Origin: Reyranella sp.
GTDB taxonomy: Bacteria; Pseudomonadota; Alphaproteobacteria; Reyranellales; Reyranellaceae
Direction of reading: 5' to 3'
Length of the DNA stretch: 64,000 nt
NCBI RefSeq assembly: GCF_004296935.1
Contig: NZ_SCVH01000145.1
Coordinates: forward strand, 89,402-153,401
The notes below the pieces were generated by a model. That model had not been told where the DNA came from, searched no databases, and saw only the letters and a program-made list of their open reading frames with translations. This document shows, piece after piece, positions 37,540 through 46,684 of this stretch (its first letter is position 1; the number at the start of each line of letters is the position of its first letter). A program made the position numbers and the translations under genes.

Positions 37540-38780
37540 GCCGGCTGCAGCGCCGCCGCCCGCGGCAGGCGCTCCTCGACGATCGGCCAGTGCATGGCGG
37601 CCGAGACGAGGCCGAGCGCGATCGAGATCCACCACATGGTGTCGTAGTTGCCCTGCAGGTCGAACAGCAGGCCGCCGCCCCAGCCGCCGACGAAGCTGCC
37701 GACCTGGTGACCGAAGAAGACGATGCCGTTCAGCATCGTCACATGCACCGGCCCGAAGATGAAGCCGACCAGCGAGGTCGTGAGCGGCACCGTGCCCAGC
37801 CACAGGAAGCCCAGCGAACCCGCGAAGATCAGCACCGAGGCGGCCGACAGCGGCGCGATCATGAAGCCCAGGAACACCAGCGAGCGCAGCAGGTAGAGGA
37901 GAGTCAGCAGGTTCTTGCGCTTGTACCTGCCGCCCATGGAACTCCACAGGATGGCACCGGCGATGTTGAACAGGCCCACCATGCCGATCGCCCAGCCGCC
38001 GAGCTCGATCGGCGTCAGTTCGATGCCGAATAGCGACAGCCCGATCCCCTTGTCGGAGATATAGGCCGGCAGATGGCCGCCGACGAAGGCGACGTGGAAG
38101 CCGCAGACGAAGTAGCCCGTCACCAGCAGCACGTAGCTGCGCAGGCCGAAGGCCTCGGCCAGTGCCTCGCGGGTCGTCTGGCTGCCGCCGCTGCCCTTCT
38201 TGGAGGCGGCGATCTCCTTGCGGTCGTTCAGCCCGATCGGCAGCACCATGATCAGGACGGCAAGGATCGTGAGCGCCCACATGGTCGGCCGCCAGTCGCC
38301 GAAATAGCTCTGCAGCACGGCCGCCAGCGGGACGATGAAGAACTGGCCGAACGAGCCGCCGGCCGAGCAGATGCCCACGGCCAGTGCCTGCTTGGCGGGC
38401 GGGGCCACGCGCAGGATCACGCCCAGCACTGGCCCGAAGGTCGCGGCCGAGAGGCCAATGCCGACCAGGATGTTGCCCAGGATCAGCATGAAGCCGTCAT
38501 GCATCGTGGCGGTCACGATCATGCCCAGCACATAGACGGCGCCTCCGCCCGCGATGGTGGGCGCCGAGCCGAAGCGGTCGGCCAGCCGGCCCGAGAAGGG
38601 CGCCACGGCGCCCATCAACAGCATCGAGACGGCGGTGCCGAACGAGAACAGCTCGCGGCCGACGTGCAGCTCGGCCGAAACGGGTTTGAGGAAAATTCCG
38701 AAGCTCTGGCGAACGCCGAGACCGATGGTCAGGACGAGGAAACCGCACCAAACGGCGGTCCAATAGGAACGGGGGGTCAT
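37536..38780 (-). CDS. MFS transporter
   Basis: The 414-residue protein has 12 hydrophobic segments, the GxLADRFG(S) loop motif between helices 2 and 3 (SGRLADRFGS) and a short central cytoplasmic loop rich in Lys and Ser. The start MTPRSYWTAVWCGFLVLTIGLGVRQSFGIF resembles MCP/oxalate-formate-type transporters; the substrate is unknown. ATG 38780 is preferred to a TTG three codons upstream. The downstream 45-residue membrane peptide is translationally coupled. Confidence 0.86.
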   Translation of the reverse strand: MTPRSYWTAVWCGFLVLTIGLGVRQSFGIFLKPVSAELHVGRELFSFGTAVSMLLMGAVAPFSGRLADRFGSAPTIAGGGAVYVLGMIVTATMHDGFMLILGNILVGIGLSAATFGPVLGVILRVAPPAKQALAVGICSAGGSFGQFFIVPLAAVLQSYFGDWRPTMWALTILAVLIMVLPIGLNDRKEIAASKKGSGGSQTTREALAEAFGLRSYVLLVTGYFVCGFHVAFVGGHLPAYISDKGIGLSLFGIELTPIELGGWAIGMVGLFNIAGAILWSSMGGRYKRKNLLTLLYLLRSLVFLGFMIAPLSAASVLIFAGSLGFLWLGTVPLTTSLVGFIFGPVHVTMLNGIVFFGHQVGSFVGGWGGGLLFDLQGNYDTMWWISIALGLVSAAMHWPIVEERLPRAAALQPA

Positions 38781-38829
38781 GACCGGCAACTTAAGGCATT
38801 CGGCCTGGGGCGGCCCATAGAATTACTTC

Positions 38830-40389
38830 ATGCCGTCACAAGCGGTGATGTGGCAAAACAAGTCCATGGTCCGACCGTGGTTTCAGTATGGCTTGGCAGT
38901 ATTCCTGCTGGTTCTGGCAGGAAACGCGCTTGCAGCGCCTCGGCTGGAGCGCGAACGCTGCACCTTCAAGCCGCCGCGCGGTGACCGCGTCGAATGTTTC
39001 GTGCTGATCGTGCCGGAGAATCGCGAGCTGCCGGTGGGCCGCGAGATTCGCCTGAAGGTCGCCGTGCTGAAGGCCAAGCGCACCACCAGCCCGGAGCCCC
39101 TGGTCTATCTCTCGGGCGGTCCCGGCGATGCGCCGCTGGTGGCGTCGAGTGCCGGCGCCGACGCCCTGGCCGAAGGCGACTGGTGGAACGAGACCGCCAA
39201 CATCCGCAAACGCCGCGACGTCATCATCATGAGCCAGCGCGGCGCCGGTGGCGCGACCCCCAATCTCGATTGCTTCGATCCGCGCAGCTCCGAGCCCGCC
39301 AAGGCGCGGCGACGGGCGGTCACGGAGAAGCAGGAGCGCGACATCCTGGTGAGCTGCCGGGCCTCGATCGAGCGGCGCAAGATCGACCTCACGATGTACA
39401 CGACGCCGGCGCTGGCCGACGATGTCGCCGACCTCGTGGCGGCCTTCTCCCTCGCGAAGGTCAATCTCTACGGCGTGTCCTATGGCACGCGCTGGGCGCT
39501 CGAGGTGATGCGGCGGCATCCCAGGCTGGTCCGCGCCGCGGTGCTGGACGGGGTCTATCCGCCCCAGGTGAACGGCGAGCAGAACGAGCCCGAGATCGTG
39601 CGCCGCACCTTCGATCGGCTCTATGCCGACTGTGCCGCCGACCCGGTCTGCCGCGAACGGCATCCGAAGGTCCGCGCCACGGTCGAAGGCGCGATCGAGG
39701 CCGCCGAGCGCGCCTCTCTGCTACTGACGCTGCAGCTCGAGGACGGCGCGCAGACGACGCGGCTCGATGGCGCCAAGCTCCTGATGGTGCTGCTGCACAT
39801 GATGCGCGAGGGCGAGGCGGCGCTCATTCCCGAGACGACGGCCGCCATCGCACGCGGCGACCTCCGCCTGCTCCGCATGTTCGCCGAGGACCTCGAGAGC
39901 AACGACGGCGGCCTGCTCGAGCAGAACGCCCAGCAGTTCGATGGCCTCTACAACAGCATCGAATGCCGCGAGACCTGGTCGGCCATAGACCGGGCGGCGC
40001 GCCGCAAGCAGATCGAGGCCAACGGCCTCTACGGCCTCAATGCCCGGCTCAGCAAATCTTCGGCCTTTTGCCAGTTGTGGCGCGTCCCGGCCGCACCGAT
40101 GGCCGAGCGCCAGCCGGTGAACTCCGAGATTCCCACCCTGCTGCTGAGCGGCGGCTATGATTGGCTCACCCCGCCGGCCTGGGGCAGCGACGCGGCCAAG
40201 ACCCTGTCGTCGTCGCGTCACGTCGTGTTCCGTTCCCAGGGCCACGGCGTCGTCGTCCAGGATCCCTGCGCCAGCCGCCTGCGCGACGGCTTCATCGACG
40301 ATCCCAACCCCAAGCGGGCGCTGCCCTGCCGGGCCGACACGCCGCCCAACTTCACCGCTGCCTACGAACGCGTGCGCAACCTGCCGTGA
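38830..40389 (+). CDS. Exported TAP-like alpha/beta hydrolase
   Basis: The 519-residue protein has a signal peptide (hydrophobic stretch ending near NALAA), the oxyanion HGG-equivalent YLSGGPGDAP, the nucleophile elbow YGVSYGTRWALEVMRRHP, and the C-terminal TAP domain with the Asp (LLSGGYDWLTPP) and His (RSQGHGVV). Paired cysteines in the C-terminal third fit a periplasmic location. The family includes tripeptidyl aminopeptidases and proline iminopeptidases; the substrate is not known. Starts at 38830, 38848 or 38866 are possible; the last gives the tightest signal peptide. Confidence 0.85.
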   Translation: MPSQAVMWQNKSMVRPWFQYGLAVFLLVLAGNALAAPRLERERCTFKPPRGDRVECFVLIVPENRELPVGREIRLKVAVLKAKRTTSPEPLVYLSGGPGDAPLVASSAGADALAEGDWWNETANIRKRRDVIIMSQRGAGGATPNLDCFDPRSSEPAKARRRAVTEKQERDILVSCRASIERRKIDLTMYTTPALADDVADLVAAFSLAKVNLYGVSYGTRWALEVMRRHPRLVRAAVLDGVYPPQVNGEQNEPEIVRRTFDRLYADCAADPVCRERHPKVRATVEGAIEAAERASLLLTLQLEDGAQTTRLDGAKLLMVLLHMMREGEAALIPETTAAIARGDLRLLRMFAEDLESNDGGLLEQNAQQFDGLYNSIECRETWSAIDRAARRKQIEANGLYGLNARLSKSSAFCQLWRVPAAPMAERQPVNSEIPTLLLSGGYDWLTPPAWGSDAAKTLSSSRHVVFRSQGHGVVVQDPCASRLRDGFIDDPNPKRALPCRADTPPNFTAAYERVRNLP

Positions 40390-40392
40390 TGA

Positions 40393-40533
40393 TAGTCCTC
40401 ATCCTGAGGAGGCCCGAAGGGCCGTCTCGAAGGATGGCCACAGTCAGGGTGTGTGGCCCATGCTTCGAGACGGCCGCTTCGGGGCATTCACATGCCCCTG
40501 TCGCGACCTCCTCAGCATGAGGTTCCTTTTGCC
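40393..40533. repeat. Intergenic repeat, family R2, copy 2
   Basis: CCTCATCCTGAGGAGG, CCGTCTCGAAGGATGG, an inverted CCATGCTTCGAGACGG and a final CCTCCTCAGCATGAGG occur in order, so the whole element folds back on itself. It shares these units with 13010-13105 and lies directly between two plus-strand genes. Confidence 0.8.
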
Positions 40534-40547
40534 GAGGAGACGACTGA

Positions 40548-41483
40548 ATGAACCGCGTGCTCGCCCATACCGGCGTGAAATACCCGATCGTGCAGGCGCC
40601 GATGGGCTGGATCGCCCGCAGCCAGCTCGCCTCGGCGGTGTCCAACGCCGGCGGCCTTGGCATCATCGAGACGTCCAGCGGCGAGGTCGATGCCTGCCTG
40701 GCAGAGATCGAGAAAATGAAGGAACTCACCGACAAGCCGTTTGGCGTCAACCTGCCGATCCTGTTCATCAAGGAGCCGCGTGTCGTCGACCTGGTGGCAA
40801 GGAGCGGCGTGAAGTTCGTCAGCACCTCGGCCGGATCGCCGGCCAAGCTGCTGCCGACGCTGAAGGCCGCGGGCCTCACCGTCTACCACGTCGTGCCCAA
40901 CCTCTCCTCGGCGCTGAAGGCGGTGGACGCGGGCGTCGACGGATTGATCGTCGAGGGCGGCGAGGGCGGCGGCTTCAAGAATCCCGACGATGTCTCGACC
41001 CTGGTGCTGCTGCAGGCGGTGCGCGAGCGGACCGACGTGCCGATCATCGCCGCCGGCGGCATCTGCGACGGGCGTGGCATGGCCGCGGCCTTTGCGCTGG
41101 GCGCCGAGGGCATCCAGATGGGTACGCGGTTCGTCAGCGCCGCCGAAAGTCCGGTGCACAAGAACTACAAGCAGGCGATCGTCGATGCCGACGACACCGG
41201 CACGGTGATGCTCAACCGCAAATCCTCGCCGTGCGTTCGGGCGCTAAGGACCGAGCGCGCCAAGGCGATCGACCGCGAGGGCTCGTTCGACAGGTCCCTG
41301 TTCGGCAATGTCCGCGACGTCTACTTCGGCGGCGACATGGAGGCCTCGCTGGCGCTGGCCGGCCAGACCGTCGGCTTGATCCACGAGGTCCTGCCCGTGG
41401 CCGACATCATCGGCCGCACGGTCGAGGGCTTCCACGCCATCCGCAAGCGGCAGGGCGAGCGATCGTTCGCAGGAGCGTTTTAG
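40548..41483 (+). CDS. Nitronate-monooxygenase-like FMN protein (NPD family)
   Basis: The 311-residue TIM-barrel flavoprotein of the 2-nitropropane-dioxygenase family has the opening YPIVQAPMGWIARSQLASAVSNAGGLG, the FMN-phosphate site AAGGICDGRGMAAAFALGAEGIQMGTRF and the EGGEGGGF loop. In established nitronate monooxygenases and FabK that loop carries a catalytic histidine (EAGGH-like); here the position is Phe. Activity on nitronates is therefore doubtful, and it may be another enoate or oxidase-type member. It starts 14 bases after an R2 repeat and ends at an inverted repeat. Confidence 0.82.
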   Translation: MNRVLAHTGVKYPIVQAPMGWIARSQLASAVSNAGGLGIIETSSGEVDACLAEIEKMKELTDKPFGVNLPILFIKEPRVVDLVARSGVKFVSTSAGSPAKLLPTLKAAGLTVYHVVPNLSSALKAVDAGVDGLIVEGGEGGGFKNPDDVSTLVLLQAVRERTDVPIIAAGGICDGRGMAAAFALGAEGIQMGTRFVSAAESPVHKNYKQAIVDADDTGTVMLNRKSSPCVRALRTERAKAIDREGSFDRSLFGNVRDVYFGGDMEASLALAGQTVGLIHEVLPVADIIGRTVEGFHAIRKRQGERSFAGAF

Positions 41484-41490
41484 CTGATTG

Positions 41491-41560
41491 CTGGGAGCGC
41501 GCCACTCCAGTGGCGCTCATGTTCATGAGAAGATGCACCACCGGAGTGGCGCGCTTCCAG
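41491..41560. repeat. Imperfect long inverted repeat between convergent genes (R4)
   Basis: The arm CTGGGAGCGCGCCACTCC (41491-41508) pairs with GGAGTGGCGCGCTTCCAG (41543-41560), with one mismatch. The loop contains CATGTTCATG. It separates the flavoprotein gene from dctM and may act as a two-way terminator or be a dispersed REP-like element. Confidence 0.75.
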
Positions 41561-42883
41561 CTACTTGAGGAGATCGGGCGCGATCAGGCGGGGCAGGAAC
41601 AGCGGAATCTCCGGCCAGACGATCATCGCCGCCAGCACCAGGATCATCGGCACCAGCATGATCATCGTGTCCTTGAGCGCAAAGCGCAGCGGCACGCCGG
41701 CCACGGCGCAGGAGATCATCAGGCAGAGGCCGTAAGGTGGCGTCACCAGACCGAAAGCCAGCGACACGATCGAGACGATGGCGAAGTGGACGGGATGCAT
41801 GTCGACTGACTTGGCGAGCGGCTCCAGCACCGTGCCGACGATGATGATGGCTGGGATCGCATCGAGGAAGCAGCCGACAACCAGGAACACGAAGGCTATG
41901 AAGAAGCCGACGCCGATCGCGCCCATGCCCCAGGTCGAGACATTGGCCAGCAGCTCCTGCGGGATCTTGTAGTAGGCCAGCAGCCAGCCGAAGGCGCTGG
42001 CCGTGCCGATGCAGAACAGCGCCACCGAGGCAAGCTTTCCGGTGTCGAGTAGCGCGTTGTAGAGGCCGCGTGCACCCATCTCGCGGTAGACCACGATCGA
42101 CAGCACTGCCGAATAGAGCACCGCAACGCAGGCCGATTCGGTGGCGGTGAACCAGCCCAGCAGGATGCCGCCGACGATGATGAAGGGCGTCATCAGGGCC
42201 GGAATCGACACCCAGACCGCGCACAGGAGCTGGCGGAAGGTCGAGCGCGGATAGGTCGGATAGCCGCGGCGCACGGCGTAGACGTGGACCGTCGCCATCT
42301 GGGCGCCCGCGATCAGCAGCCCGGGAACGACGCCGGCGAGGTAGAGTGCGCCGATCGAGGTCGAGATCAGGCCGCCCCAGACGATCATCAGGATCGAGGG
42401 CGGAATGACCACCGCCAGCACGGCCGATACGGCGGTGATGGCGATCGAGAAGGAGAGGTCGTAGCCCTCCTTGGTCTGGGCATCGATGAAGATCTTGCTC
42501 TGGCTGGCGGCATCTGCCGTCGAGGAGCCGGAGATGCCGGCGAAGAACACCGAGAGCACGACGTTGATCTGGGCAAGCGAGCCCGGCCAGCTGCCGACCA
42601 CGGCGCGCGAGAGCGTCACCAGCCGGTCGGTGATGCCGCCCACGCTCATCAGGTTGGCCGTCAGCAGGAAGAATGGCACCGCGAGCAGGATGAAGGAGTT
42701 GTAGGCGTTGAAGGTCTCCTGCGCGAGCATCATGGTCCCGAGCCGCGGCTCGAAGTAGAACAGCGGCAGGCAGGCAAGTCCCAGCGCGAAGGCCACCGGC
42801 ACGCGCAGGATCAGCAGCGTGAAGAAGACACCGAACAGGATCGCCGCCGCCTCACCGGAGGTGAATACCGCCGCGCTGCTCAT
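41561..42883 (-). CDS. TRAP transporter large permease (DctM family)
   Basis: This 440-residue inner-membrane protein has about 12 helices and the DctM features GISGSSTADAASQSKIFI, VIPPSILMIVWGGL and LGLVTPPYGLCLMIS. With the small permease and binding protein upstream it forms a tripartite ATP-independent periplasmic transporter, usually for organic acids. The substrate is not evident. Its ATG overlaps the DctQ stop by four bases. Confidence 0.94.
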   Translation of the reverse strand: MSSAAVFTSGEAAAILFGVFFTLLILRVPVAFALGLACLPLFYFEPRLGTMMLAQETFNAYNSFILLAVPFFLLTANLMSVGGITDRLVTLSRAVVGSWPGSLAQINVVLSVFFAGISGSSTADAASQSKIFIDAQTKEGYDLSFSIAITAVSAVLAVVIPPSILMIVWGGLISTSIGALYLAGVVPGLLIAGAQMATVHVYAVRRGYPTYPRSTFRQLLCAVWVSIPALMTPFIIVGGILLGWFTATESACVAVLYSAVLSIVVYREMGARGLYNALLDTGKLASVALFCIGTASAFGWLLAYYKIPQELLANVSTWGMGAIGVGFFIAFVFLVVGCFLDAIPAIIIVGTVLEPLAKSVDMHPVHFAIVSIVSLAFGLVTPPYGLCLMISCAVAGVPLRFALKDTMIMLVPMILVLAAMIVWPEIPLFLPRLIAPDLLK

Positions 42884-43395
42884 GGCGCGGTCCTGCCCAG
42901 CAGGATCCGGGTCTCATCGACGAATTGTTCCCCGAGAAAGACGATCCAGGTGACGCCGGCCACCGGCCAGGCGATGTGGATCAGCCACAGTGGCAGCTCG
43001 GCCAGCTCCGAGGTGCGATGCCAGGCGAAGTCGGTGAATTCGATGCCGCCCCAGACGAATATCAGCGCCATCGCCAGGACACCGAGCCGGGCTGTAATGC
43101 GCACGGCAGCCTCGCCGCGCCGTGGCAGCTTGGGCCAGACGTCGACCTCGAAATGCGCGCTTTCGCGCACGCCGACCATGGCGCCGATCATGATCATCCA
43201 GATGAACAGGAAGCGCGCCATCTCCTCGGTCCAGATGTAGGACGGGATCAGCGCGGTGTAGCGCGAGATGATCTGCAGCGTGACGGGAATGACGAGGATC
43301 GCCACCGACAGCGCCAGCAGGGCGGTCAGGGTTTGGGCGTAAGCGGCCGTAAACCGGCGCCAGAGGCTGGGCGGCGAAACAACTGGGGAGGTCAT
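42880..43395 (-). CDS. TRAP transporter small permease (DctQ family)
   Basis: The 171-residue protein has four hydrophobic helices with the conserved cytoplasmic-loop region RYTALIPSYIWTEEMARFLFIWMIMIGAM. DctQ proteins pair with DctM in the membrane. The gene lies 90 bases downstream of the binding-protein gene and overlaps dctM, so all three are one operon. Confidence 0.92.
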   Translation of the reverse strand: MTSPVVSPPSLWRRFTAAYAQTLTALLALSVAILVIPVTLQIISRYTALIPSYIWTEEMARFLFIWMIMIGAMVGVRESAHFEVDVWPKLPRRGEAAVRITARLGVLAMALIFVWGGIEFTDFAWHRTSELAELPLWLIHIAWPVAGVTWIVFLGEQFVDETRILLGRTAP

Positions 43396-43485
43396 CGGGA
43401 ACCGTACGGAAGAAACGCCAGAGGGAACGCCGGGGTTTGCGGAGAAGGAGCGCAGCGGGCGGAATGCCCGCTGCGCGGTCCCGGA

Positions 43486-44481
43486 TCAGTTCAGGTTCAC
43501 GATCTTGACGAAGATCGCGTCGGCGCCGATTTCCTTGGCATAGGCTTCCATCACCGGATCGACCATCTTCTTCATGGGTGCCCGGTCCTTGAAGGCGATG
43601 CGCTTCAGCTTGCCAGCTTTCTCCATCGCCTCCAGCTTCTGCGCGTCCTCTGAGCTTTCGACCTGCCGTCCGTAGGCGCCCGCCTCTTTGCCGGCCTTGA
43701 TGATCGCATCCTGCAGGTCCTTGGGCAGAGTCTTGAAGGTCTTGCCCGAGAAGCAGATCGGCCGGATCGTGATGGCATGCTCGGTCATGGCGAGGTTGGG
43801 GGCCACTTCGTAGAACTTCATCGTCTCGACGCCGGCCGCTTCGTTCTCGCCGGCGGCGATGACGTTGTTCTGGATGGCGTTGTAGACCTCGTTGTAGGCG
43901 ATGACGGTGGGCGACATGCCTGCCGCGGCGAAGGTCTTGGACCAGATCGGCGCACCCTGGACGCGGACTTTGAGGCCCTTGATCTCGGCCAGCGTGCTCA
44001 TCGGCTTGTTGATGAAGATGTTGCGCGTGCCGCCGCCGGCATAGCCGATCAGCATGACGTTGGCCTTGGTCGCGATCTCGTCGGCCACCGGCTTCAGGAG
44101 ATCGGCGTCGAGCACCTTGTTCCAGTGGGTGAGATCGCGGAACAGGAACGGCGCGTCGATGAAGGGTGCCGCCTTGGAGAAGGTCGACATGTGGGCCGGC
44201 GAGACGATGCCGTAGTCGACCGCCTTGCCCTGCGCCATGTACTCGAAATACTGCTTCTCGAGGCCGAGCGCCGAGTTGCGGTGCAGGACGAAGTTGACCG
44301 GCTTGCCGTAGTATTTCTTCACCAGTTCCTCGAACCGGAGCAGCGCCTTGTTGAAGGCGTGGTCGTCGTTGAACTGAACGGCGCCATTCAGCGTGATGGG
44401 TGCTTGGGCGCCGGCCGTGCTGACGAACGGTGCGGCGACGGTCGCGGCGGCAAGGCCGCGGACCAGGGTTCTGCGTTGCAT
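43486..44481 (-). CDS. TRAP transporter substrate-binding protein (DctP family)
   Basis: The 331-residue periplasmic protein has an N-terminal signal with a twin-arginine-like QRRTLVRGLAAATVAAPFVSTAGA and the DctP fold, including the LKVRVQGAPIWSKTFAAAG segment that carries the ligand carboxylate-binding arginine and the YNEVYNAIQNNVIAAGENE helix. It heads the dctPQM operon. The ligand cannot be read from the sequence, but the conserved arginine suggests an organic acid. It diverges from the hyf-like operon across 178 bases. Confidence 0.92.
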   Translation of the reverse strand: MQRRTLVRGLAAATVAAPFVSTAGAQAPITLNGAVQFNDDHAFNKALLRFEELVKKYYGKPVNFVLHRNSALGLEKQYFEYMAQGKAVDYGIVSPAHMSTFSKAAPFIDAPFLFRDLTHWNKVLDADLLKPVADEIATKANVMLIGYAGGGTRNIFINKPMSTLAEIKGLKVRVQGAPIWSKTFAAAGMSPTVIAYNEVYNAIQNNVIAAGENEAAGVETMKFYEVAPNLAMTEHAITIRPICFSGKTFKTLPKDLQDAIIKAGKEAGAYGRQVESSEDAQKLEAMEKAGKLKRIAFKDRAPMKKMVDPVMEAYAKEIGADAIFVKIVNLN

Positions 44482-44618
44482 CGATTTTTCCTCCGGAGGC
44501 CTCGTTTTTGGCTACTGCCATCGGCCCTTGGTAAGGACTATGCATGGGAACGACTGGTCATGCCAGAATGTGAAAAGGAGCGTCGGCAAGCGGCCGACGA
44601 CCTAGGGATGTAACGACG

Positions 44619-44641
44619 CTAGATTAAACACAAAAATCTAG
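44619..44641. promoter_or_regulatory. Palindromic operator candidate before the hyf-like operon
   Basis: Perfect inverted arms CTAGATT/AATCTAG with a nine-base AT-rich spacer lie 18 bases before the hyfB ATG and 138 bases from the divergent dctP start. The surrounding 44610-44660 is strongly AT-rich and includes TAATAATG-like sequence, so the site overlaps the likely promoter. The regulator is unknown. Confidence 0.5.
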
Positions 44642-44659
44642 TAATAATGTAATTCTAAG

Positions 44660-46684
44660 ATGGGGTATCAGGCAGCCGTGCCGGAACTGTATGTGTCAGG
44701 CGCCGCGTTAGGGGCATTGGCTGTCGCCGCGGCTGTCGCGACGTTGGTCCGTGGTCCGGCGTTGGCTTTCGTCTATCCGCTCAGCGCGCTGGCGGCCTTT
44801 GCGCTGGGGGCTGTCGATCTGCACGCACTGCTGGGCGGCGGCGAATGGGTGGCGCGGCTGCCGATCGGTTTGCCGGGCGTCGGCCTTCATCTGCGTCTGG
44901 ACGCTCTGTCGGCCTTCTTCGGCATTGTGATCAACGGCGGCGTGCTGGCCGCCAGCGTCTACGGGATGGGCCTCGACCGCGCCAAGGAACTGACGCCGCG
45001 CGTCGAGCCTCTGTTCCCGCTCTTTGCCGCGGCGATGAATCTCGTCCTGATCGCCGACGACGCCTACGCCTTCCTGTTCTCCTGGGAGTTGATGTCGCTG
45101 GCGTCCTGGGCGTTGGTGGTGGCCCGTCACACCGATCCGGAAAGCCGGCGAGCGGGTTATCTCTACCTGATCATGGCGGCCATCGGCACGTCGGCGCTGC
45201 TGTTCGCCTTCGGTGGACTCGCCGGGCCGGCGGGTGGCTATGGCTTCGATACGATCCGGGCCCATCCGCCCGGACCGCTGGTCGCCGCCCTGGTGCTGGC
45301 CGCCGGCCTGGTCGGCTGCGGATCGAAGGGCGGGCTCATTCCCCTTCACGCCTGGCTGCCGCTCGCCCACCCGGCGGCGCCCAGCCACGTGTCGGCGCTG
45401 ATGAGCGGCGTCATGACAAAGGTCGCCATCTATGGCTTCGTCCGCATCGCCTTCGACCTGCTGGGCCCGCCGGCATGGTGGTGGGCGCTGCCGCCGATCG
45501 TGCTCGGCGCGGTGACGGCGGTGCTGGGGCTGCTCTATGCCGTATTCGACCGGGATCTCAAGCGCGTGCTCGCCTATTCGACGATCGAGAACGTCGGCGT
45601 CATCTTCGTGGCGCTGGGTCTTGCCCTCGCCTTTCGCGCCAACGGCCAGGAAGCCGCAGCGGCCGTGGCGATGGCGGCGGCGCTGCTGCATGTGCTCAAT
45701 CACTCGTGGTTCAAGTCGCTGCTGTTCCTGGGCGCCGGCGCCGTGCTGCATGCCACCGGCCGGCGCGATCTCGAAGGGTTGGGTGGGCTCATCCATCGCA
45801 TGCCGCGCACGGCCGCGTTCTTTCTCGTGGGGGCGCTCGCCATCTCGGCGCTGCCGCCGCTCAACGGCTTCGTGTCGGAATGGCTGCTGTTCCAGGCCGT
45901 CATCGCGGCGCCCGCCCTGCCGCAGGCCGCGCTGCATTTCGCCTCGCCGGCGATCGGCGCCATGCTGGCGCTGGCGGCGGCGCTGGCGGCAGCCTGCTTC
46001 GTGCGCGTCTATGGCATTGCGTTTCTCGGCCGGCCCCGCAGCGTCGAGGCGGCGCGGGCGCACGAGGTTCCCATGGCGCAGCAGATCGCCATGGGCGGGC
46101 TTGCGCTTCTGTGCATCGCGGGTGGGCTGTTCGGCAGCGTGCTCGCCGCGATGATCGCGCCGGTCCTGCGTGACCTCGTCGACAGCGTGCTGCCCAATTC
46201 GGGCAGTGGTCCCACGGCGTTCTCGCTAATCGCTTTCGATCCGGAACGCAGCATCTACGATGCTCCGGTCATCGCTTTCTTCGTCGCGATCGCCTCGCTC
46301 ACGACCCTGCTCGTCGTCCACCGTCTGTCGGCGCGTCGCACCCGCCTTGGACCGGCGTGGGACTGCGGCTTTCCCGATCCGTCGCCGGCGACCCAGTACA
46401 CCGCCTCGAGCTTTGCCCAGCCGTTGCGCCGTGTTTATGGCGCCGTGGTCTTTGCCGCCCGGGAGACGGTCGTGATGCCGGCCCCCGGCGATGCCCGTCC
46501 GGCGCAATTCTCGGTCGTCCTGGTCGACTACGCGTGGCGTGTCCTGTATGCGGCGCCCAGCCGCGCCGTGCTCAGGCTCTCGGAACGTTTGAACGCGCTG
46601 CAGTTCCTGTCCATCCGGCGCTACCTCGTGTTGATGTTCGCGGCCCTCGTCATCCTGCTGTCGATCGCGGTTGTGGCGATATGA
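44660..46684 (+). CDS. hyfB: Hydrogenase-4 subunit B-like antiporter subunit (HyfB/NuoL type)
   Basis: The 674-residue protein has about 16 hydrophobic helices and belongs to the Mrp-type proton-pumping subunits. Conserved features are GCGSKGGLIPLHAWLPLAHPAAPSHVSALMSG and DLKRVLAYSTIENVG, which hold the buried Lys, Glu and His residues used in proton translocation, and LNHSWFKSLLFLGAGAVLH. It is the first gene of a six-gene unit of hydrogenase-4/complex-I relatives. The next ATG overlaps its stop (ATGA). Confidence 0.92.
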   Translation: MGYQAAVPELYVSGAALGALAVAAAVATLVRGPALAFVYPLSALAAFALGAVDLHALLGGGEWVARLPIGLPGVGLHLRLDALSAFFGIVINGGVLAASVYGMGLDRAKELTPRVEPLFPLFAAAMNLVLIADDAYAFLFSWELMSLASWALVVARHTDPESRRAGYLYLIMAAIGTSALLFAFGGLAGPAGGYGFDTIRAHPPGPLVAALVLAAGLVGCGSKGGLIPLHAWLPLAHPAAPSHVSALMSGVMTKVAIYGFVRIAFDLLGPPAWWWALPPIVLGAVTAVLGLLYAVFDRDLKRVLAYSTIENVGVIFVALGLALAFRANGQEAAAAVAMAAALLHVLNHSWFKSLLFLGAGAVLHATGRRDLEGLGGLIHRMPRTAAFFLVGALAISALPPLNGFVSEWLLFQAVIAAPALPQAALHFASPAIGAMLALAAALAAACFVRVYGIAFLGRPRSVEAARAHEVPMAQQIAMGGLALLCIAGGLFGSVLAAMIAPVLRDLVDSVLPNSGSGPTAFSLIAFDPERSIYDAPVIAFFVAIASLTTLLVVHRLSARRTRLGPAWDCGFPDPSPATQYTASSFAQPLRRVYGAVVFAARETVVMPAPGDARPAQFSVVLVDYAWRVLYAAPSRAVLRLSERLNALQFLSIRRYLVLMFAALVILLSIAVVAI

